Part shown: positions 22,801 through 37,853 of the stretch, in pieces
Layout: each line of letters starts with the position of its first letter
Numbering within the stretch: the first letter of the stretch is position 1
Assembly: GCF_026339935.1 (NCBI RefSeq)
Contig: NZ_JAPEPX010000001.1
Coordinates: 2,633,001 to 2,697,000 of the forward strand
DNA length: 64,000 bases
From: Streptomyces sp. NBC_01551
Lineage (GTDB): Bacteria; Actinomycetota; Actinomycetes; Streptomycetales; Streptomycetaceae
Reading direction: 5' to 3'
Position numbers and translations under genes: made by a program
Notes under the pieces: generated by a model
Told to the model about the DNA's origin: nothing
What the model saw: the letters and a program-made list of their open reading frames with translations, nothing else
Database searches by the model: none

Positions 22801-24944
22801 GCCGCCCCGGGCGCGTACGAGTCCCTCGCCGTGCTCCCGGACCCGGTCCCGGTCCCGGTCTCGGTGAAGTAGGCGATGAGTTCCTGGGGCGTCGGGTAGT
22901 CGAACAGCAGGCCGCTGGAGAGCGCGCGCCCGGTGGCGACGGACAGGTTCTCGATCAGTTCCACGGTCATCAGCGACGAGAAGCCGAGATCGCGGAAGTT
23001 CGTGTCCAGCTCGACGGCGTCCGGGTCACCCTCCCCGAGGGCCGCCGCCACCTGGGCCTTGACCAGGGCGTCGGCGTCCGTGGCGGCCGCGCCGGCGCTC
23101 CCGGCGCCCTGCTCCGGGCTCCGGTGTTCGCCGGTCCAGTACCGCTCCCGCTGGAAGGGGTAGCCGGGCAGCCGGACCCGCCGGGCCCGCGCGTCCGCGT
23201 ACGCGGCCGTCCAGTCGACGTCCGCGCCGCCGACGAACTCGGCGGCGAGTGCGGTCAGTTCCGCGAGCGGCCCGTCGCCGTGGCCGGCGGCCGCGGGCCC
23301 GGCCTCGGCGGCGTCCGCGGCCTCGGCCTCGGCCGAGATCACGTGCGGCGCGGACGTCCCGTTCGCCACCGCGTCCAGCCCGCTGCGCAGGTCTTCGGCG
23401 CTGGAGGCGAGGACGACGGCCCGGTGCCGGAACGTCGTTCTGGTGGTCGCCAGGGAGAACCCGAGGTCGTACGGGGTGAGGTCGGCGTCCCGCAGGAGGG
23501 CGGCGTGCGCGCGCAACGCGGCCCGGGTCCGGCCCGAGACGGGAACCGGAACCGGCCGGGCGTCCGGCTCGCCGGGCGCGCGCTCGGGAGCCTCTTGCCC
23601 GGGAGCCGCCCGCCCGGTGGTGGCCGGCGGTTCGCTCACGACCAGGTGGGCGTTGGTGCCGCCCATGCCGAAGGAGGAGACCCCGGCGATCAGCTGCCGG
23701 TCCGGGTGCGGCCAGTCGGAGAGGTCCGTGTGGACCCGCAGTCCGAGGTCGTCGAGCGGGATGTCCGGGTTGGGGGTCTGGAAGTTCAGGGTCGCGGGAA
23801 GCCGCCGGTGGCTGATGCCGAGCACGGTCTTGAGCAGCCCGGTGATCCCGGCAGCGCCTTCGAGGTGCCCGATGTTGGTCTTGACCGACCCCACGAGCAG
23901 CGGGTCTTCCTCGCCGGCGGCGCCGTCCGCGCGCCGCCCCGAGAAGACCGCGCCCAGCGCGGCCGCCTCGATCGGGTCGCCGACCGGGGTCCCGGTGCCG
24001 TGCAGTTCGACGTACTGCACCTGGTCCGGGCTGACGCCGGCCCGCCGCAGCGCGGCCTGGATCACCCGCTCCTGCGCCTGGGGGCTCGGCACGGTCAGGC
24101 CGGGGGTGGCGCCGTCGTTGTTCACGGCGCTGCCGCGAATGACCGCGTAGACGTCGTCCCCGTCGGCCAGGGCCGCCGCCAGCGGCTTGAGCACCATGAC
24201 CACGGCGCCCTCGCCCCGGACGTACCCGTTGGCCCGGGCGTCGAAGACGTAGCTGTGTCCGTCCGGCGAGAGGCCGCCGAAGCGCTGGGCCCCCAGCGCC
24301 CCCTCCGCGAGGAGGTTGAGGTTCACACCGGCCGCGATGGCGACGGGCGATTCGCCCGACCGTACGCTCTGGGCGGCGAGATGGACCGCGACCAGCGACG
24401 AGGACTGCGCCGTGTCCACCACGACGCTCGGGCCGCGCAGGTCCAAGGCGTAGGAGACCCGGTTGGCGATGACGGCGCGGTGCGTACCCGTGTTCGTGTG
24501 CTGCGTGATCGCGCCGTCGCCGCTGCTCAGCACCAGGCCGGCGTAGTCGTCGCGCAGCGAGCCGACGAACACCGAGGCGGCCGAACCGGCCAGGTCGGCG
24601 GGGACTATGCCGGCGTCCTCCAGCGCGGCCCAGGCCAGCTCCAGTACGAGCCGCTGCTGCGGGTCCATCGCGGCGGCTTCCCGTGCGGAGATCCCGAAGA
24701 ATCCGGCGTCGAAGTCGCCGACCCCGTCCAGGAACGCCCCGAAGCGGGTGCCGCCGTCGTAACGGACGGAATCCGAGATCCGGTCCCGCCGGCCCTTCGG
24801 TATTTCGGTGATCGAATTGCGGCTGTCGCTCAGCAGATCCCAGAACTCGTCCGCACCGGTCGCCCCGGGCAGTCGGCAGGACACTCCGACAATCGCAACC
24901 GGCTCGCCACGACCGTCCTCGTAACCGTCATGCCATGTCGTCAT
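7872..24944 (-). CDS. Type I modular PKS: KSQ-(no AT)-ACP loading module plus three KS-AT-DH-KR-ACP modules
   Basis: This 5690-residue PKS begins with a KSQ domain (DTAQSSS, Gln180 for Cys). Its KS-AT linker runs almost directly into the post-AT motif [12 protein letters not shown] (about residue 592), with no GHSxG body. A loading ACP follows with GFSSL (Ser657). Modules 1-3 start near residues 731, 2281 and 3970. Their KS cysteines are C890, C2456 and C4144. All three ATs carry GHS(I/V)GE and HAFH, so malonyl is predicted. Each DH has the HxxxGxxxxP motif and an HPALxDAVLH second motif, and each KR has YxxxN with a B-type Asp. No ER is present. The C-terminus ([19 protein letters not shown]) is a docking helix, presumably for PKS2. 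Expected product: a trienoyl chain. Confidence 0.97.
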   Translation of the reverse strand: MTTWHDGYEDGRGEPVAIVGVSCRLPGATGADEFWDLLSDSRNSITEIPKGRRDRISDSVRYDGGTRFGAFLDGVGDFDAGFFGISAREAAAMDPQQRLVLELAWAALEDAGIVPADLAGSAASVFVGSLRDDYAGLVLSSGDGAITQHTNTGTHRAVIANRVSYALDLRGPSVVVDTAQSSSLVAVHLAAQSVRSGESPVAIAAGVNLNLLAEGALGAQRFGGLSPDGHSYVFDARANGYVRGEGAVVMVLKPLAAALADGDDVYAVIRGSAVNNDGATPGLTVPSPQAQERVIQAALRRAGVSPDQVQYVELHGTGTPVGDPIEAAALGAVFSGRRADGAAGEEDPLLVGSVKTNIGHLEGAAGITGLLKTVLGISHRRLPATLNFQTPNPDIPLDDLGLRVHTDLSDWPHPDRQLIAGVSSFGMGGTNAHLVVSEPPATTGRAAPGQEAPERAPGEPDARPVPVPVSGRTRAALRAHAALLRDADLTPYDLGFSLATTRTTFRHRAVVLASSAEDLRSGLDAVANGTSAPHVISAEAEAADAAEAGPAAAGHGDGPLAELTALAAEFVGGADVDWTAAYADARARRVRLPGYPFQRERYWTGEHRSPEQGAGSAGAAATDADALVKAQVAAALGEGDPDAVELDTNFRDLGFSSLMTVELIENLSVATGRALSSGLLFDYPTPQELIAYFTETGTGTGSGSTARDSYAPGAAGRTSTFSGRDPDDDAIAIVGMACRFPGGIESPEDLWRVVSEERNVIGTFPADRGWQPGDGYSRVGGFLDTAAEFDAAFFGISPREALAMDPQQRLLLQTGWEALERAGIDPKSLRGSHTGVFVGGTASDYGPRMHEAGDDVKGYVLTGTTTSVLSGRLAYQFGFVGPTLTVDTACSSSLVALHLAVRALRDGEASAALAGGVAVMATPGMFEEFSTQHGLAADGRCKPFSDEADGTGWAEGVGMLVLERLSDARRSGHPVLAVIRGSAVNSDGASNGLTAPSGLSQQRLITSALADADLTGSDVDLLEAHGTGTSLGDPIEAEAILATYGQDRDAPLYLGSLKSNIGHAQAAAGVAGVIKVVQAMRHEVLPRTLHADVPTSRVDWTSGRVELLARSRQWQRTDRPLRASVSAFGISGTNAHVVLEQGEKTPTALVFTGQGAQRPGMGRELYEEFPVFARALDEVCAAFEPHLDRPLKELMFGADTGADSELHQTRYTQPALFAFEVALAELAASQGLAADLLAGHSIGELAAAYVAGVFSLPDAAKLVAARGRLMQRARSGGAMIAVEATEAEIAATLVDGVVVAAVNGPVSVVLAGDADATESVAAGWRERGRRVTRLTVSHAFHSPHMDEVLDEFRAVAESIGHLPPRIPVISTVTGRPLPDDVSGYAEHWVTQIRGTVRFHDAVTALRDAGAAVFVEAGPSAALTPLIRSAGITRVIPLGRSAGSEAEVLAAAMARVRGEEPTHPFQRERYWLAPRSARGASGHPLLDSVVELVDRDAVVLAGTLSLADYPWLAGHAINGSPLLPGTAFLELALFAGERLGLPEVADLTLESPLELPGSGSVQIQVTVRDRQLAIHSRRDGEQEWTRHASGLLVDTDPGLAPDPADRLEWPPAADPVPVDDAYGLLAERGYDYSGLFRGLRAVYRDGDTLYAEVGFPDGVFGAEPGFLLHPALVDAVLHPIVLGLVDGGEGTRLPFAWSGVRAHTGAVGGTEFRARITPAGGDTYELLLADATGAPVATVDGLALRASARDGAGAAPMYELTWRRADAAPAGGGDALRPTLVEVAPTDDPAAAVARSLREIQEWVAAEHDRDERLVLVTRDAMAVVPGEPVTAPAAAAVWGLVRTAQSEYPDQFVVVDVADGAGGGAAERDTAAAVDAAVRTGEPQVAVRDGALLVPRLSKAAPAPAADADGAAGPGLGWNPDGTVLITGATGALGGLVARHLHHRHGVRNLLLVSRRGPDAPGAAELTAELDGARVVAVDVTDRAALAALIADVPADAPLTAVIHTAGVLADATVTALTEERIGTVMAAKADAARYLHELTADRELAAFVLFSSISGLLGTAGQANYAAANTYLDSLAAHRRALGLAGTSLAWGLWQEGMGQSLGEADLGRWTRSGVAPLTAGQGLALFDRAVSGDAALPVPAALALTGLAGGDSVPAVLRGLVRRRRPARTEPAGRAGHALTEKQALELVRAATAAVLGLANPNALDVSKAFREQGFDSLAGVDLRNRLIAATGRQLPATLVFDHPTPQALAAFLAEDANTAPGTRRAGDARRPGRGKGGRTDEPIAIVGMACRYPGGVRSADDLWQLVLEGRDAISEFPTNRGWDLDRLYHPDPDHSGTSYTRHGGFLHEADLFDAAFFDMSPREALATDPQQRMLLETAWETFEDAGLDPAVLRGSRTGVFTGVMYDDYASRLPATPREVEGFLLAGNTSSVISGRLAYVYGLEGPAITVDTACSSSLVALHLAANALRSGEVDLALAGGVTVMAGPSTFVEFSRQNGLSVDGRCKSFSADADGTGWSEGVGLLLVERLSDARRNGHQVLAVLRGSAVNSDGASNGLTAPNGPSQERVIRSALADAGLSSGDVDLVEAHGTGTRLGDPIEAQALLATYGQDRDEPLRLGSLKSNLGHAQAAAGVGGVIKMVQAMRHGIQPRTLHLGEPSPHVDWSAGAIELLAEQQDWPDLDRPRRAAVSAFGISGTNAHVILEQAEDLTRGARTPAGPSAAAEPQGAAHPTTALVLSARTEQALRTRAAQLRTHLDEHPGLDVADVAATLATRRARLDQRAVVLGADRDTLLRGLDAVATGTSGGPGVVRGNGAGRGATAFLFTGQGAQRAGMGQELYERSPVYRAALDEVCAHLDPLLERPLRAVLFAGPDSADSALLDQTAYTQAALFAVEVALHRFAEHHGVTPDYLLGHSVGEVAAAHVAGVFDLPDACRLVAARGAAMQSARDDGAMAALEATEEEVRESLVAGAAIAGVNGPRSVVVSGDEAAVAAVSGHWSGQGRRTRRLSVSHAFHSPHMDEVLAGFRAALETVTFHEPRIPVVSNVTGEIATADQLTSPDYWVSHVREAVRFFDGVRTLRRDGVTEFVELGPNAVLTAMVAQAVADEEDGEGAGTSVSMLRSGRSDVESAFAALGALHVRGVPVDWPAALPAAGPVPLPRYPFQHRRYWLEDPSSPYPLLDTAMDLVDGTTVLTGEISATGWIGDHRIRGEVLVPGTALLDMALHAGARVDCPTVAELTFTTPLVLPEDGAVSVQVRVGAPDPGGSRSVLIHSREGAAADERAEWTQHAHGVLVPGRQEPPAAPEPAGTEVDLAGVYERLGEHGYGYGPAFQGLRAAHHDGEDRFARVELPQRHRAEASRYGVHPALLDAVLHVLLPGVVDPGAQPVLPFSWTGVTRHGSGATALNARVTVRGNTANLLVHDQDGRPVLTVDELALLPVGGSHAPAGMHTVLWRDSTGPDDSLEPAVLHRVPVAAEPARDPERSAQDVPAAAKALVHTVLGELRAVLAEDDDRRHAFVITPDLSHAAVRGLVRSAQSENPGRFVLIEADGSATEERLDTALRTPEPELAIREHRILVPRLARPAGAGASAPETGVDWSAGPVLITGATGTLGTVLARHLVVKHGVRSLVLVSRRGEAAPGAAELRDELVGLGAAVSLVAADVTDRQALEGVFASHEPAAVVHTAGVVADSTLTALSAEQIDTVLRPKVDAAWHLHELAGDRPLVLYSSVAGLLGTSGQANYSAANTFLDALAEHRRGLGLPALSLAWGLWAQASGVSEQLTDTDLQRLARTGLRPLETAEALGLFDASLDAMGADGSAVLALTRFDRPALRGRTGLPGLLRDLAGPAAAAPAPARGGEPRPRPADAAEFDPATIREVVREQVAAVLGYADPAEVEENRPFSELGFDSLTAVELRNQLSTAIGRRLSATVVFDHPTPAALTEHLRSLVSAGERPLPAKARERSAAAGQDHDEPIAIVGMACRYPGGVTSPQDLWHLVADGRDATSQFPVNRGWPSDLHHPDPDHPGTSTTRRGGFLHDAELFDAEFFGMSPREALAVDPQQRQLLETTWEAVEKAGLDPQGLRGSRTGVFVGVMYSDYGSRPDLPPDGVQGYLYSGSAGSIASGRLAYTFGFEGPTLTVDTACSSSLVAVHLAASALRRGECDLAVAGGATVMATPTPFVEFSRLRGLSEDGRCKSFSDDADGTGWSEGAGMLLLEKLSDARRNGHQVLAVLRGSAVNSDGASNGLTAPNGPAQERVIRAALDSADLAPADVDLVEAHGTGTKLGDPIEAQAVISTYGRDRENPVLLGSLKSNIGHAQAAAGVGGIIKVVQAMRHGIAPATLHVGTPSRHVDWSEGKVELLTEARPWPRGEHPRRAGVSSFGFGGTNAHVIIEEPEAETAAGTETPAVRPPVPWVLSARTERALADQAERVASLSTADESFTLATRSAMPYRIAATSPRALRDAVPVRVAGGKLAFAFTGQGAQRIGMGLELAAAYPVFAAAFDEVCAHFDAPLRRVVRDAIATGDDLDETGTAQPALFAVEVALFRLVESWGIRPDLVLGHSIGELAAAHVAGVLSLPDAARLVAARGGLMQALPRGGAMVAVEASAAELDGRVLPAGVEIAAVNGPASIVLSGAEEAVLAFVEEEFTSRGRRTKRLSVSHAFHSPLMEPMLDDFRAVARELTYHAPTIPAISTVTAEHAGDWTDPEYWVNQVRATVRFHEAVRTAWDEGVRTVLEVGPDAVLTGMIAAGFPADEADHPVAVPLRRAGKPEPDTVATALGTLFTRGAEIDWRAVFPGAKPADVPTYAFQRKRFWLAPAGRADVTGAGLRSAQHPLLGAAVDLATAGTGEAGTTVSTGLLSLATHPWLADHRVQGVVIVPGTALVELAASAGALAQFTVTEPVVVPETGALTLQMVVDGTDVTLFSRSGDADSGDLPWTRHAVGTLDTEGHRPAPEPEPWPDDLTDIDLTGVYDRVAEHGYEYGPAFRGLRLLRRRDEELFAEVEAEREPDASEAGFAVHPALLDAVLHALLPDVAGARPAALPFAWSGVRFHAGAPAAAGTVLRARITPTGSDAAVRLLVTDTDGEVLVEVDELVLRPLTGLLTGAAAGENLLFTPVWRGLDTAGAPAGTPADAAAYEVVQAEAGTGGDLPRRARHAVHHTLGVLRDRLEADGAGTLAVVVGSDLAHAGVRGLVLSAATEHPGRFVLVDHPDWDGSGDVRDAVGKVLAASGSGDEPQVRIRGEEVLVPRLVRHQRPAEPVPGEPLKPQPTAIPWGEGTVMITGASGALGTALARHLVERHGARSLLLVSRSGTAPRIEGAGADVEITAAACDVADGEALAALVERYRPVAFVHAAGTLSDGTVDGLTPEQVDAVLRPKIDAAWHLHEAAGETPLVLYSSIAGLLGTAGQANYAAGNTFLDGLAEYRHALGLPTVSLAWGLWETGMGDGLSEADLRRIHALGLRPIAVPDALAAFDVATSAIVGPAAADARGAVFAVTGIDRAVLGAAPNPPSVLRDLVPRRGQVAAARADRQRPAREPSEVAWEQPGAVLDLVRREVAVALGHEDASAITSETPFTELGLDSLTAVELRNRLAAATGERLPTTMVFDYPTPSTLAENLRGLLAARRTAPLLNQLEVLIRDGQLAPDAVERLRGLLGGAAPGATLEEQFAKDLDDAADEELFALVDELD

Positions 24945-24985
24945 GTAAAACAGCTCTTTCCTTTACGATTCCAGACAGCCGCAAT

Positions 24986-25021
24986 ACGGTTCCCGGTGCG
25001 CGCGGGCGCACCGGGAACCGT
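24986..25021 (-). terminator. Perfect hairpin between aminotransferase and PKS1
   Basis: A perfect 16-bp inverted repeat (24986-25001, 25006-25021; loop GCGG) lies between two genes on the same strand, 21 bases after the aminotransferase stop and 42 bases before the PKS1 start. It could terminate most aminotransferase transcripts, attenuate PKS1, or imply a separate PKS1 promoter in the short remaining space. Confidence 0.7.
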
Positions 25022-25042
25022 CAATCCGATCTCCGAAATTCC

Positions 25043-26626
25043 TCAGGGCAGCAGGGCGGCGCCGTTCTGTTCCCGGAGTACGTCCAGCAGTGCGCGCAGC
25101 GCCGATTCCAGCCGGTCGATCTCGGCGTCCGTGATGTGGACGGACGGCTCCAGCCGCAGCGTGTTCGTGGCGCTCGCGGTCGGCAGGACGCGCACGGCGT
25201 GGACGCGCAGCAGGTAGCCGGACAGCAGGTAGCCGAGGAGGCCCGCGCGGGACTGCTCGGCGATGACCGCCGACGGGGAATCCGACTGGTCGTGGAACTC
25301 CAGGCCGATCATCAGGCCCTTGCCGCGGACCTCCTTGACGAGCTCGCCGAACTCCGCCCGCAGCTTCAGGAGCATCTGCGTCAGCCGCTCCCCGCGCTCC
25401 GCCGCCATGCGGTAGACCTTGCCGTCCTCCGCTTCCAGGAGGTCCACGGTCCGGTCGGCGATCAGCGTGGAGAAGGCGTCCTTCGCGAAGGTCGAGCTGT
25501 GCACCAGCTCGAACTCCTTGCGGTAGCGGGAGCCGCGCACCAGCGTGATCGCCGCCTTGGCGATCCCGCCGCCCAGGCTCTTGGCGAGGGTGTAGTAGTC
25601 GCCCTGGAGGCCGAGGTGCGAACTGGCGAAGAAGGCGCCGGTGCGGCCCATGCCGCTCTGCACCTCGTCGACGATGATCGGGACGTCGGCCGCCTCGCAC
25701 GCCTGCCGGATGCGCTGGGCGGTCTCCCGGTCGAACGGCCTGATCCCGGCCTCGCCCTGCACCGGTTCGAGGACGAACGCGGCGATGACCGGCAGTTCCC
25801 GCTCGACGACGCGCACCTCACGGCCGTCGACCGCGAGGTCGAACAGGCTCTTGCGCTCCGACTCGACGGCCTTGGCCGGCGCGTCCGGTTCGTGCACCGC
25901 GACGAACCGGCACTGCGCGGCCAGTGACGTGAACGGGGTCCGGAAACCGGGGTTGTGGGTCAGCTGGACGCTGCCGACCAGCTTCCCGTGGAACGAGCCC
26001 TCCGGCGCCAGGAACACCGGCGCCGTCGCCATGCGCGCACCGTTGACGCGCCGGATCCCGGCGATCACCTCGTCCGCCGAGGCACCGAGGGGCAGGGCCG
26101 CGGCCGCGCCCAGGCGCTCGAACGGCTCGCCGCCGACGACCCCGGCGCCGCCGGCCACGGCCGTACCGGCCGCCTCCAGGTTCTCCTCGATCGCCTCGGC
26201 CAGTTCGGCCAGCTTCGCGACCCGGTCGAACTCGGCGTGCTTCATCGCGATCTCGACGGCCTCCGCGCCGCTGTTGGCGAAGATCGCGGAGTAGGGCTCC
26301 GAGGTGGCGAACTCGCGCCTGAGGACGGCGTTGACCTTCTGGGCGAGGGTGTTGGCGTACGGGTGCTTGGAGAACTGCGCGTGGACGGGCACCCCCTGGT
26401 CCAGCAGTTCCTTCGCGTATCCGACGATGTCGGGATTGTTGTGCCCGACGATCGTCGAACCGTAGCCGCCGACGAGGTCGAGCACCGACACCTCGCGCCC
26501 CGCGTCGTCACGGTAGAAGAGGCTGTCCTTTTCCGCCCTGGAAAAGTGGACGCTCAGGCCGAGCGAGGCGAGCAGACCCCCGATATAGGGTTCCGCGAGA
26601 TCGCTTTCTTCGATTTCCGGGATCAT
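25043..26626 (-). CDS. Class III PLP-dependent aminotransferase
   Basis: This omega-aminotransferase-type enzyme of 527 residues probably converts the aldehyde released by PKS3 into a primary amine. The PLP lysine is K349 in YTLAKSLGGG. Other family motifs are NSGAEAVEIAMKHA (about residue 120), GSFHGKLVGS and VDEVQSGMGRTG, the last carrying the Asp that binds the PLP nitrogen. It is about 70-90 residues longer than typical class III enzymes because of an Ala-rich insertion at about residues 150-210. It is first on the minus-strand arm and diverges from PKS2 across 221 bp, so the release enzyme and its amine donor step may be expressed together. The start is ATG 26626; the ribosome site is weak. 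Confidence 0.92.
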   Translation of the reverse strand: MIPEIEESDLAEPYIGGLLASLGLSVHFSRAEKDSLFYRDDAGREVSVLDLVGGYGSTIVGHNNPDIVGYAKELLDQGVPVHAQFSKHPYANTLAQKVNAVLRREFATSEPYSAIFANSGAEAVEIAMKHAEFDRVAKLAELAEAIEENLEAAGTAVAGGAGVVGGEPFERLGAAAALPLGASADEVIAGIRRVNGARMATAPVFLAPEGSFHGKLVGSVQLTHNPGFRTPFTSLAAQCRFVAVHEPDAPAKAVESERKSLFDLAVDGREVRVVERELPVIAAFVLEPVQGEAGIRPFDRETAQRIRQACEAADVPIIVDEVQSGMGRTGAFFASSHLGLQGDYYTLAKSLGGGIAKAAITLVRGSRYRKEFELVHSSTFAKDAFSTLIADRTVDLLEAEDGKVYRMAAERGERLTQMLLKLRAEFGELVKEVRGKGLMIGLEFHDQSDSPSAVIAEQSRAGLLGYLLSGYLLRVHAVRVLPTASATNTLRLEPSVHITDAEIDRLESALRALLDVLREQNGAALLP

Positions 26627-26847
26627 TTTTAAGTCCGGTTCCCAACCTTTGAGGGCCTACGTGCCCGGCACGCTACCCGTCCCTTCTCACGGCCCTGTAA
26701 TCGCTCGCTCACTGGCGCATCAGCCCGAAGTCACCGGAAGTCCACGCACCGGACAAGAGTGCGGAATTACCGGATCGGGACAACGCCCGGGCGACAATGC
26801 CGAAGTCCGGTGCCTCTCCTGAGGCGATTTTGGAAAGCTGAGGGCAA
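26627..26847. promoter_or_regulatory. Divergent promoter region, aminotransferase/PKS1 arm versus PKS2/PKS3 arm
   Basis: This 221-bp gap separates the two biosynthetic arms and should hold both promoters. PKS2 has a GAGGG ribosome site six bases before its ATG. The 9-mer ATTACCGGA at 26766-26774 is identical to part of the operator candidate at 3369-3377, and CACCGGA occurs twice at 15-base spacing (26729-26750 area). These are possible SARP or receptor sites. No clear -10/-35 pair could be fixed. Confidence 0.5.
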
Positions 26848-31611
<4,764 letters not shown>

Positions 31612-31645
31612 CTCCCGCCCGACTTCTGGAACAGGTAAAGCCCTC

Positions 31646-34600
31646 ATGGTGGAAGAGAAGAAGCTCGCGGACTATCTGAAGTGGGTCACCGCCGACCTGC
31701 GGAAAGCCAGAGCGCGCATCGCGGAACTGGAGTCCGGCCGGGCCGAACCGATCGCGATCGTCGGCATGGCCTGCCGCTACCCGGGCGGCGTGCGCTCGGC
31801 CGATGACCTGTGGAAGCTCGTCGCGGACGGCCGGGACGGCGTCACCGATTTCCCCGCGGACCGCGGCTGGGACGTCGACGCGCTCTACGACCCCGACCCG
31901 GACGTCCCGGGCACCACGTACACCCGGGAAGGCGGCTTCCTCCACGGAGCGACCGAGTTCGACGCCGCGTTCTTCGGCATCTCGCCGCGCGAGGCGCTCT
32001 CGATGGACCCCCAGCAGAGGGTGCTGCTGGAGACCGCCTGGGAGACCTTCGAACACGCGCGGATCGACCCGACCACCCTCAAGGGCTCCGACGTCGGTGT
32101 CTTCGTCGGCGCCGTGGAGCAGTCCTACCTGGGGCTGGCCGGGCCGGAGGAGTTCGAGGGGTACCTGCTGACGAGCAAGCTCGCCAGCGTCGTCTCCGGC
32201 CGCGTCTCCTACGCCTTCGGCTTCGAGGGCCCCTCCATGACCGTGGACACGGCGTGCTCGTCGTCCCTGGTCGCGATGCACCTGGCGGCGCAGTCGCTGC
32301 GCGCCGCCGAGTCGAGCCTCGCGCTCGTCGGCGGCGTCACGATCGCCGCGAGCCCCGGCGGGTTCGTGGACTTCTCCCGCCAGCGCGGCCTGGCCCCCGA
32401 CGGCCGGTGCAAGTCGTTCGCCGCCGCCGCCGACGGCACCAGCTGGGCGGAGGGCGTCGGGCTGATCCTGCTCGAACGGCTCAGTGACGCCGTGAGCAAC
32501 GGGCACCGGGTGCTGGCCGTGCTGCGCTCGTCGGCCGTCAACTCCGACGGCGCCTCCAACGGCCTCACCGCCCCCAGCGGCCCCTCGCAGGAACGGGTCA
32601 TCCGCACCGCGCTCGCCGGCGCGCGCCTGGACGCCGCCGACGTGGACGTCGTGGAGGCGCACGGCACCGGCACCCGGCTCGGCGACCCCATCGAGGCGCA
32701 GGCGCTGCTGGCCACCTACGGCGCCGCGCACGCCCCCGAACGCCCCCTCTACCTGGGGTCGCTGAAGTCCAACATCGGACACTCGGTGGCGGCGGCCGGC
32801 GTGGGCGGCGTGATCAAGATGGTCCAGGCGATGCGGCACCGGCAGCTGCCGCGGACCCTGCACGTCGACGAGCCGACACCGCTGGTCGACTGGTCCGAGG
32901 GCGCGGTCGAGCTGCTCACCGAGCAGCGTCCGTGGCCGCGGACGGGCAGGCCCCGCCGTGCGGCGGTCTCCTCCTTCGGGGTCAGCGGCACCAACGCGCA
33001 CGTGATCCTGGAGCAGGCTCCCGAGGAGGAGACGGGCGAGGCGGAGACGGGCGAGAGCCCGGCGGCGGCGCCCGGGCTCGTCCCGCTGCCGCTGTCCGCC
33101 AAGAGCCGGCCGGCCCTGGCCGCCCAGGCCCGCAACCTGATCGCGTACGTCGAGGACAACCCCGGTCTGTCCGCGGCCGACCTGGCCTACTCGACGGCCA
33201 CCACCCGCGCGGCCCTGCCGCACCGGGCCGTGGTGGTCGGTCCCGACGCCGGGTCGCTGCTCGCGGCCCTGCGCCCGCTGGCCGCCGAAGGCGCCCGGAC
33301 CGCGAGCGCCGTAGCGCCGGGCAAGGGCGGCCGGCTGGCCTTCCTCTTCACCGGCCAGGGCGCGCAGCGCGTCGCCATGGGCAAGCGGCTGTACGAGGAG
33401 TTCCCGGAGTTCGCCAAGGCCTTCGACGCGGTCTGCGCCCACCTCGACCCGCACCTGGAGCAGCCGCTGCACGAGGTGCTGGACGACGAGAGCCGTCTGA
33501 CCCGGACCCGGTACGCCCAGCCGGCGCTGTTCGCGCTGGAGGTCGCCCTGTTCCGGCTCTTCGAGGCGTGGGGGATCAGCCCGGACTACCTCGCCGGCCA
33601 CTCGATCGGCGAGCTGTCCGCCGCGCACGTGGCCGGAGTGCTGTCGCTGCCGGACGCGGCGGCCGTGGTCGCCGCGCGCGGCCGGCTCATGCAGGCGCTG
33701 CCGGAGGGCGGCGCGATGGCCGCGCTGCAGGCCACCGAGGACGAGATCACGCCACTGCTGCGCTCCGACGGCGCCGTGGCCATCGCCGCGCTCAACGGCC
33801 CGGTGTCGACCGTGGTCTCCGGCGACCGGGACGCGGTCGAGGAGATCAGCGAGACCGTACGGTCCTGGGGACGCCGCGCCAAGCGGCTGACCGTCAGCCA
33901 CGCCTTCCACTCGCCGCTCATGGATCCGATGCTGGAGGAGTTCGGCCGGGTGCTGCGCACGGTCACCCTGAACGCGCCGGACATCCCCATCGTGTCGACG
34001 CTCACCGGCGAGCTCGCCACCGAGGAACAGCTGCGGTCGCCGCAGTACTGGGTGGACCAGGTCCGCCGGCCGGTCCGCTTCCTCGACGCGACCCGCACCC
34101 TGAGCGACCGGAACGTGAGCGTCACCCTGGAGCTGGGCCCGGCCGGAGTCCTCTCCGCCCTGGTCGCCGAGAGCGCGCCGATCACCCCCGTGGCCGCGGT
34201 GCGGAGCGGCCAGGACGAGGCACACGGCGCCGTCGCCGCGCTCGGCGGGCTCTGGTCCGCCGGGGTCCCCGTCGACTGGAGCGCCTTCTTCGCCGGGACC
34301 GGGGCGCGGCGGGTCGACCTGCCGACCTACCCGTTCCAGCGGGAGCGGTACTGGCTCAAGCCCGACGCGGTCTCCGCCGCGGCGACCACCGTGACGGGGC
34401 CGCGGGACTCGCTGCTCCGCGTCGACTGGGCCCCGGTCACCGCGACCGTACCGGCCGCGGCCACAGCGCCGGCGCCGGCGCCGGCGACGCTGCGCTTCGG
34501 CGGTACCGAGCTCCCCGACGAGCCGGAATTCGCCCCCGGCGCGGTCTTCGACGAGGTGGCGGACGCGCTGGCCGCGCTCGACTCGGACACGCCGTACGAG

Positions 34601-37312
34601 GCCCTGGTCGTCCCGATGGTCTTCCCCCCGGGCGCGGACGTGCCCGGGCGCGCCGAGGAGAGCACGCGGCGGGCGCTGACCCTGCTCCAGTCGTGGCTGG
34701 CGGACGACCGCACCGCCGAGGTCCCGCTGGTCGTGCTGACCCGTGGGGCCGTGTCCACCGACCACGACGGCACGGACGTCTCGGACCTCGTCGCCGCACC
34801 GCTGTGGGGGCTGCTGCGATCGGCCCAGTCGGAGGCGCCCGGCCGGGTCGTGCTCGTCGACGTGGACACGGACCCGGCATCCCTGGCGGCCCTGCCGTCG
34901 GTCCTGGGGTCGGTCCTGGGCGCCGGCCGGCCGCAGGCCGCCGTCCGCTCCGGCCAAGTGCTCGTACCCGGCGTGGCCAAGCTCCCCCCGGGCGGCGAAC
35001 CGCGGACCGGCGCCCTGTGGCGCTCCGGCGGCACCGTGCTGATCACCGGCGGGACCGGGGCGCTCGGCGGGCTGTTCGCCCGTCACCTGGTCCGCACGCA
35101 CGGAGTGTCCCGGCTGCTGCTGGTCAGCCGCCGGGGACCGGAGGCGGACGGCGCCGCCGAACTGGCCGCCGACCTCACCGCACTCGGCGCACAGGTACGC
35201 GTCGTCGCCTGTGACCCCGCCGACCGGGAGGCACTCGCCGCGCTGCTGGACGCCATCCCGGACGAGCACCCGCTCACCGGCGTCGTGCACGCCGCGGGCG
35301 TCCTGGACGACGGCATGATCCCGGACCTGACACCGGAGCGGATGTCGACCGTCCTGCGGCCGAAGGTGCGTGCCGCGTGGAACCTGCACGAGCTCACCCT
35401 CGACCGGGACCTGGACGCCTTCGTCCTGTTCTCGTCCGTCGCGGGCGTCATCGGCGGCACCGGCCAGGCCAACTACGCCGCCGCCAACACCTTCCTCGAC
35501 GCGCTGGCCGCCCACCGCCGCGGACTCGGGCTGCCGGCGACCTCGCTGGCCTGGGGGCTGTGGGCGCACGAGCGCGGGATGAGCGGGCACCTGACCCGCG
35601 GCGAACTCGACCGGATCGCCCGCTCCGGGCTGCTCACCATCACCGAGGACAGCGGGCCGGAGCTGCTCGACCTGGCGCTGCGGACCGACCGGCCCGCGCT
35701 GGTCGTCACCCCCGTCGACCTGACCGCCCTGCGGTCCAACGCCCGGCGGGCGCCGCTCCTGCTGCGCCGGCTGGTCGAGAACGCCGACGCGGGCTCCGAC
35801 GGGTCCCCGTCCGAGGACGAGCTGCTGCCCGAGCGGCTGGCGGGTCTGTCCCCGTCGGGCCGGCGGGACGTGGTCGCCGACTTCCTCCACCGCGAAGTGG
35901 CCCTGGTGCTGGGGCACTCGGCGCCGGGCGCGATCGAGGAACACCAGCGCTTCTCCGACTCCGGCTTCGACTCGCTCACCTCGGTGGAGCTGCGCAACCG
36001 GCTCGCGGAGGCGACCGGTCTGAAGCTGCCGCCCTCGCTGGTCTTCGAACACCCCACGCCCGAGAAGCTGGTGGAGCACCTCTGCACACTGCTGGCCGTC
36101 GCGACCGGGGAGGCCGCCGGCGCCGCCGACGTCGACTTCGCCGCCGAGGTCCACCTCGACGAGGACGTCCGGCCGGCCGGCGAGGTCAGCCGGGTGGCCA
36201 CGGACCCCTCCGAGATCCTGCTCACCGGCGCCACCGGATTCCTCGGCGCGTTCCTGCTCCGCGACCTGATGCGCTCGACCACGGCCACCGTGCACTGCCT
36301 GGTGCGCGGTGAGGACCGGGCCGGTGCGACCCGCCGGCTGCACGAGAACCTGGCCTGGTACCAGGTCTGGGACGACATCGACCCGTCCCGGCTCTCCGTC
36401 GTCGTCGGCGACCTGACCGCGACCCGACTGGGCCTGACCGAGGAGGAGTTCGACGACCTCTCCCGCCGGGTCGACGTCGTCTACCACGCCGGAGCGACGG
36501 TCAGCTGGGTGCGGCCCTACACGGCGCTCGCGCCGGGCAACGTGGGCGGCACCCGGGAGGTCCTGCGGCTGGCCGCGGCGCACCGGACGGTTCCGGTGCA
36601 CTACGTGTCGACGACCGGGGTGTTCCCCGCACCCGGCCCCGACGCCGCCGCGGCCACCGTGGGCGACCCGACCGGACCCGGACACCTGCTGCACAACGGG
36701 TACCTGCGGAGCAAGTGGGTGGCCGAGCAGGTCATCGAGATCGCCAGGGACCGGGGGCTGCCCGTCTCGGTCTACCGGGTGGACGTCGTCTGCGGCGACC
36801 GGGTCACCGGCGCCTGCCAGACCAAGGACTTCGTCTGGCTGAGCCTCAAGGGCCTGCTGGAGGCCGGGGCGGTACCGGAGAGCCTGGCCGGCGTCCTCCA
36901 CATGGTCCCGGTGGACTACGTCAGCGCGGCGATCACGGCACTGGCGGCCCGTCAGGACACCGCGAGCCGGACCTTCCACCTCTACAACCGGCAGGACCAG
37001 ACCTTCACCGAGTTCGTCGGACACCTCAGGTCCTTCGGCTACGACCTGCCGGAACTGGACTGGGACGCGTGGTCGGCCCGGGTGCGCGCGGACCGCAAGA
37101 ACGCCGTCGTCCCGCTGCTGGACTCGTTCGAGGGGATGAACGCGGGGAGCGGCACGACCACCTACCCGCCGATCGACGTGTCGGACACGGAGGAAGCTCT
37201 GCGCGGCACCGGCATCGAATGCCCGCCGATCGACCGGGAACTGTTCGACAAATACGTGAGTTTCTTCGTCCGCGCCGGATATTTCCCGTCGCACCTGCCC
37301 AGTTCACTCTGA
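31646..37312 (+). CDS. Type I PKS, final module KS-AT-KR-ACP with terminal thioester reductase
   Basis: This 1888-residue PKS is chosen from ATG 31646, where the docking helix [18 protein letters not shown] begins. The KS has Cys204. The AT is malonyl type (FTGQGAQ, GHSIGE with S653, HAFH). There is no DH. The KR is intact, with [12 protein letters not shown] and Tyr1277 in NYAAAN, so a beta-hydroxyl is expected. The ACP Ser is S1443. In place of a thioesterase is an NAD(P)H thioester reductase from about residue 1515, with GATGFLG (1528-1534), YVSTTG and the pair Tyr1686/Lys1690. It would release the chain as an aldehyde, the substrate for the cluster aminotransferase. A 12-bp hairpin terminator follows the stop. 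Confidence 0.96.
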   Translation: MVEEKKLADYLKWVTADLRKARARIAELESGRAEPIAIVGMACRYPGGVRSADDLWKLVADGRDGVTDFPADRGWDVDALYDPDPDVPGTTYTREGGFLHGATEFDAAFFGISPREALSMDPQQRVLLETAWETFEHARIDPTTLKGSDVGVFVGAVEQSYLGLAGPEEFEGYLLTSKLASVVSGRVSYAFGFEGPSMTVDTACSSSLVAMHLAAQSLRAAESSLALVGGVTIAASPGGFVDFSRQRGLAPDGRCKSFAAAADGTSWAEGVGLILLERLSDAVSNGHRVLAVLRSSAVNSDGASNGLTAPSGPSQERVIRTALAGARLDAADVDVVEAHGTGTRLGDPIEAQALLATYGAAHAPERPLYLGSLKSNIGHSVAAAGVGGVIKMVQAMRHRQLPRTLHVDEPTPLVDWSEGAVELLTEQRPWPRTGRPRRAAVSSFGVSGTNAHVILEQAPEEETGEAETGESPAAAPGLVPLPLSAKSRPALAAQARNLIAYVEDNPGLSAADLAYSTATTRAALPHRAVVVGPDAGSLLAALRPLAAEGARTASAVAPGKGGRLAFLFTGQGAQRVAMGKRLYEEFPEFAKAFDAVCAHLDPHLEQPLHEVLDDESRLTRTRYAQPALFALEVALFRLFEAWGISPDYLAGHSIGELSAAHVAGVLSLPDAAAVVAARGRLMQALPEGGAMAALQATEDEITPLLRSDGAVAIAALNGPVSTVVSGDRDAVEEISETVRSWGRRAKRLTVSHAFHSPLMDPMLEEFGRVLRTVTLNAPDIPIVSTLTGELATEEQLRSPQYWVDQVRRPVRFLDATRTLSDRNVSVTLELGPAGVLSALVAESAPITPVAAVRSGQDEAHGAVAALGGLWSAGVPVDWSAFFAGTGARRVDLPTYPFQRERYWLKPDAVSAAATTVTGPRDSLLRVDWAPVTATVPAAATAPAPAPATLRFGGTELPDEPEFAPGAVFDEVADALAALDSDTPYEALVVPMVFPPGADVPGRAEESTRRALTLLQSWLADDRTAEVPLVVLTRGAVSTDHDGTDVSDLVAAPLWGLLRSAQSEAPGRVVLVDVDTDPASLAALPSVLGSVLGAGRPQAAVRSGQVLVPGVAKLPPGGEPRTGALWRSGGTVLITGGTGALGGLFARHLVRTHGVSRLLLVSRRGPEADGAAELAADLTALGAQVRVVACDPADREALAALLDAIPDEHPLTGVVHAAGVLDDGMIPDLTPERMSTVLRPKVRAAWNLHELTLDRDLDAFVLFSSVAGVIGGTGQANYAAANTFLDALAAHRRGLGLPATSLAWGLWAHERGMSGHLTRGELDRIARSGLLTITEDSGPELLDLALRTDRPALVVTPVDLTALRSNARRAPLLLRRLVENADAGSDGSPSEDELLPERLAGLSPSGRRDVVADFLHREVALVLGHSAPGAIEEHQRFSDSGFDSLTSVELRNRLAEATGLKLPPSLVFEHPTPEKLVEHLCTLLAVATGEAAGAADVDFAAEVHLDEDVRPAGEVSRVATDPSEILLTGATGFLGAFLLRDLMRSTTATVHCLVRGEDRAGATRRLHENLAWYQVWDDIDPSRLSVVVGDLTATRLGLTEEEFDDLSRRVDVVYHAGATVSWVRPYTALAPGNVGGTREVLRLAAAHRTVPVHYVSTTGVFPAPGPDAAAATVGDPTGPGHLLHNGYLRSKWVAEQVIEIARDRGLPVSVYRVDVVCGDRVTGACQTKDFVWLSLKGLLEAGAVPESLAGVLHMVPVDYVSAAITALAARQDTASRTFHLYNRQDQTFTEFVGHLRSFGYDLPELDWDAWSARVRADRKNAVVPLLDSFEGMNAGSGTTTYPPIDVSDTEEALRGTGIECPPIDRELFDKYVSFFVRAGYFPSHLPSSL

Positions 37313-37326
37313 TTTCCACTCCCACC

Positions 37327-37360
37327 GAGCCCACTCTCGCCCTGCGGTGAGAGTGGGCTC
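37327..37360 (+). terminator. Terminator after PKS3
   Basis: A perfect 12-bp inverted repeat (37327-37338 and 37349-37360) with a ten-base loop, 15 bases after the PKS3 stop. Confidence 0.85.
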
Positions 37361-37417
37361 GCTGTTTGGCCGAAAACCCGTACGCCCGAGCCGGACCGAA
37401 AGGCCTAGTCTTTTACC

Positions 37418-37774
37418 ATGGACAAGAACGCCGTCACCAAGCTCGTCGAAAAATACATCGCGATGTGGAACGAATCGGATTCCCGGGCCCGGCAGGCTTT
37501 GCTCGCCGACGTATTCACCCCGGACGCCACGTACACCGACCCGACCATCGCCGCGGACGGCGCCGCGGCCATCGACCAGTACCTTTCCGTGGCCCAGAAG
37601 AACTTCACCGGGATGCGCTTCAGCCACGGCACGGTGCTCACCCACCACGGCGCCGTCCACTTCTCGTGGCAGGTCGGCCCCGCGGGCGGCGCACCGGTGG
37701 CCAGCGGCTTCGACGTGGCCTGGTTCGAGGGCGGCCGGATCAGCCGGCTGCACGGCTTCTTCAACGGCTTCTGA
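37418..37774 (+). CDS. SnoaL-like (NTF2-fold) protein
   Basis: A 118-residue cone-shaped alpha+beta barrel protein. The N-terminal helix VEKYIAMWNESDSRARQALL is followed by FTPDATYTDP and a C-terminal FDVAWFEGGRISRLHGFF, typical of SnoaL/NTF2-like proteins. In polyketide clusters such proteins act as cyclases, isomerases or hydroxylase-like enzymes. It stands between two strong terminators, so it has its own promoter in 37361-37417. It may help ring formation of the amino-polyketide, but the catalytic acid and base cannot be assigned from sequence alone. Confidence 0.8.
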   Translation: MDKNAVTKLVEKYIAMWNESDSRARQALLADVFTPDATYTDPTIAADGAAAIDQYLSVAQKNFTGMRFSHGTVLTHHGAVHFSWQVGPAGGAPVASGFDVAWFEGGRISRLHGFFNGF

Positions 37775-37785
37775 GACAACGAGAA

Positions 37786-37818
37786 CGCGGCCCGGTGTTC
37801 GAGGAACACCGGGCCGCG
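37786..37818. terminator. Bidirectional terminator
   Basis: A perfect 15-bp inverted repeat (37786-37800 and 37804-37818) with loop GAG lies between the convergent SnoaL-like and membrane-protein genes. Confidence 0.88.
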
Positions 37819-37853
37819 AGCGTGATGCGGGTCAGCAGGGGGACGCGGGACCG

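Noticed and set aside
7722..24300. Long plus-strand open frames opposite PKS1
   Set aside because: Antisense shadows of PKS1; composition and lack of domains show they are not genes.
36180..37312. C-terminal part of PKS3 as a separate NAD-dependent epimerase gene
   Set aside because: No stop, ribosome site or start separates it from the ACP; it is the thioester reductase domain of the same protein.
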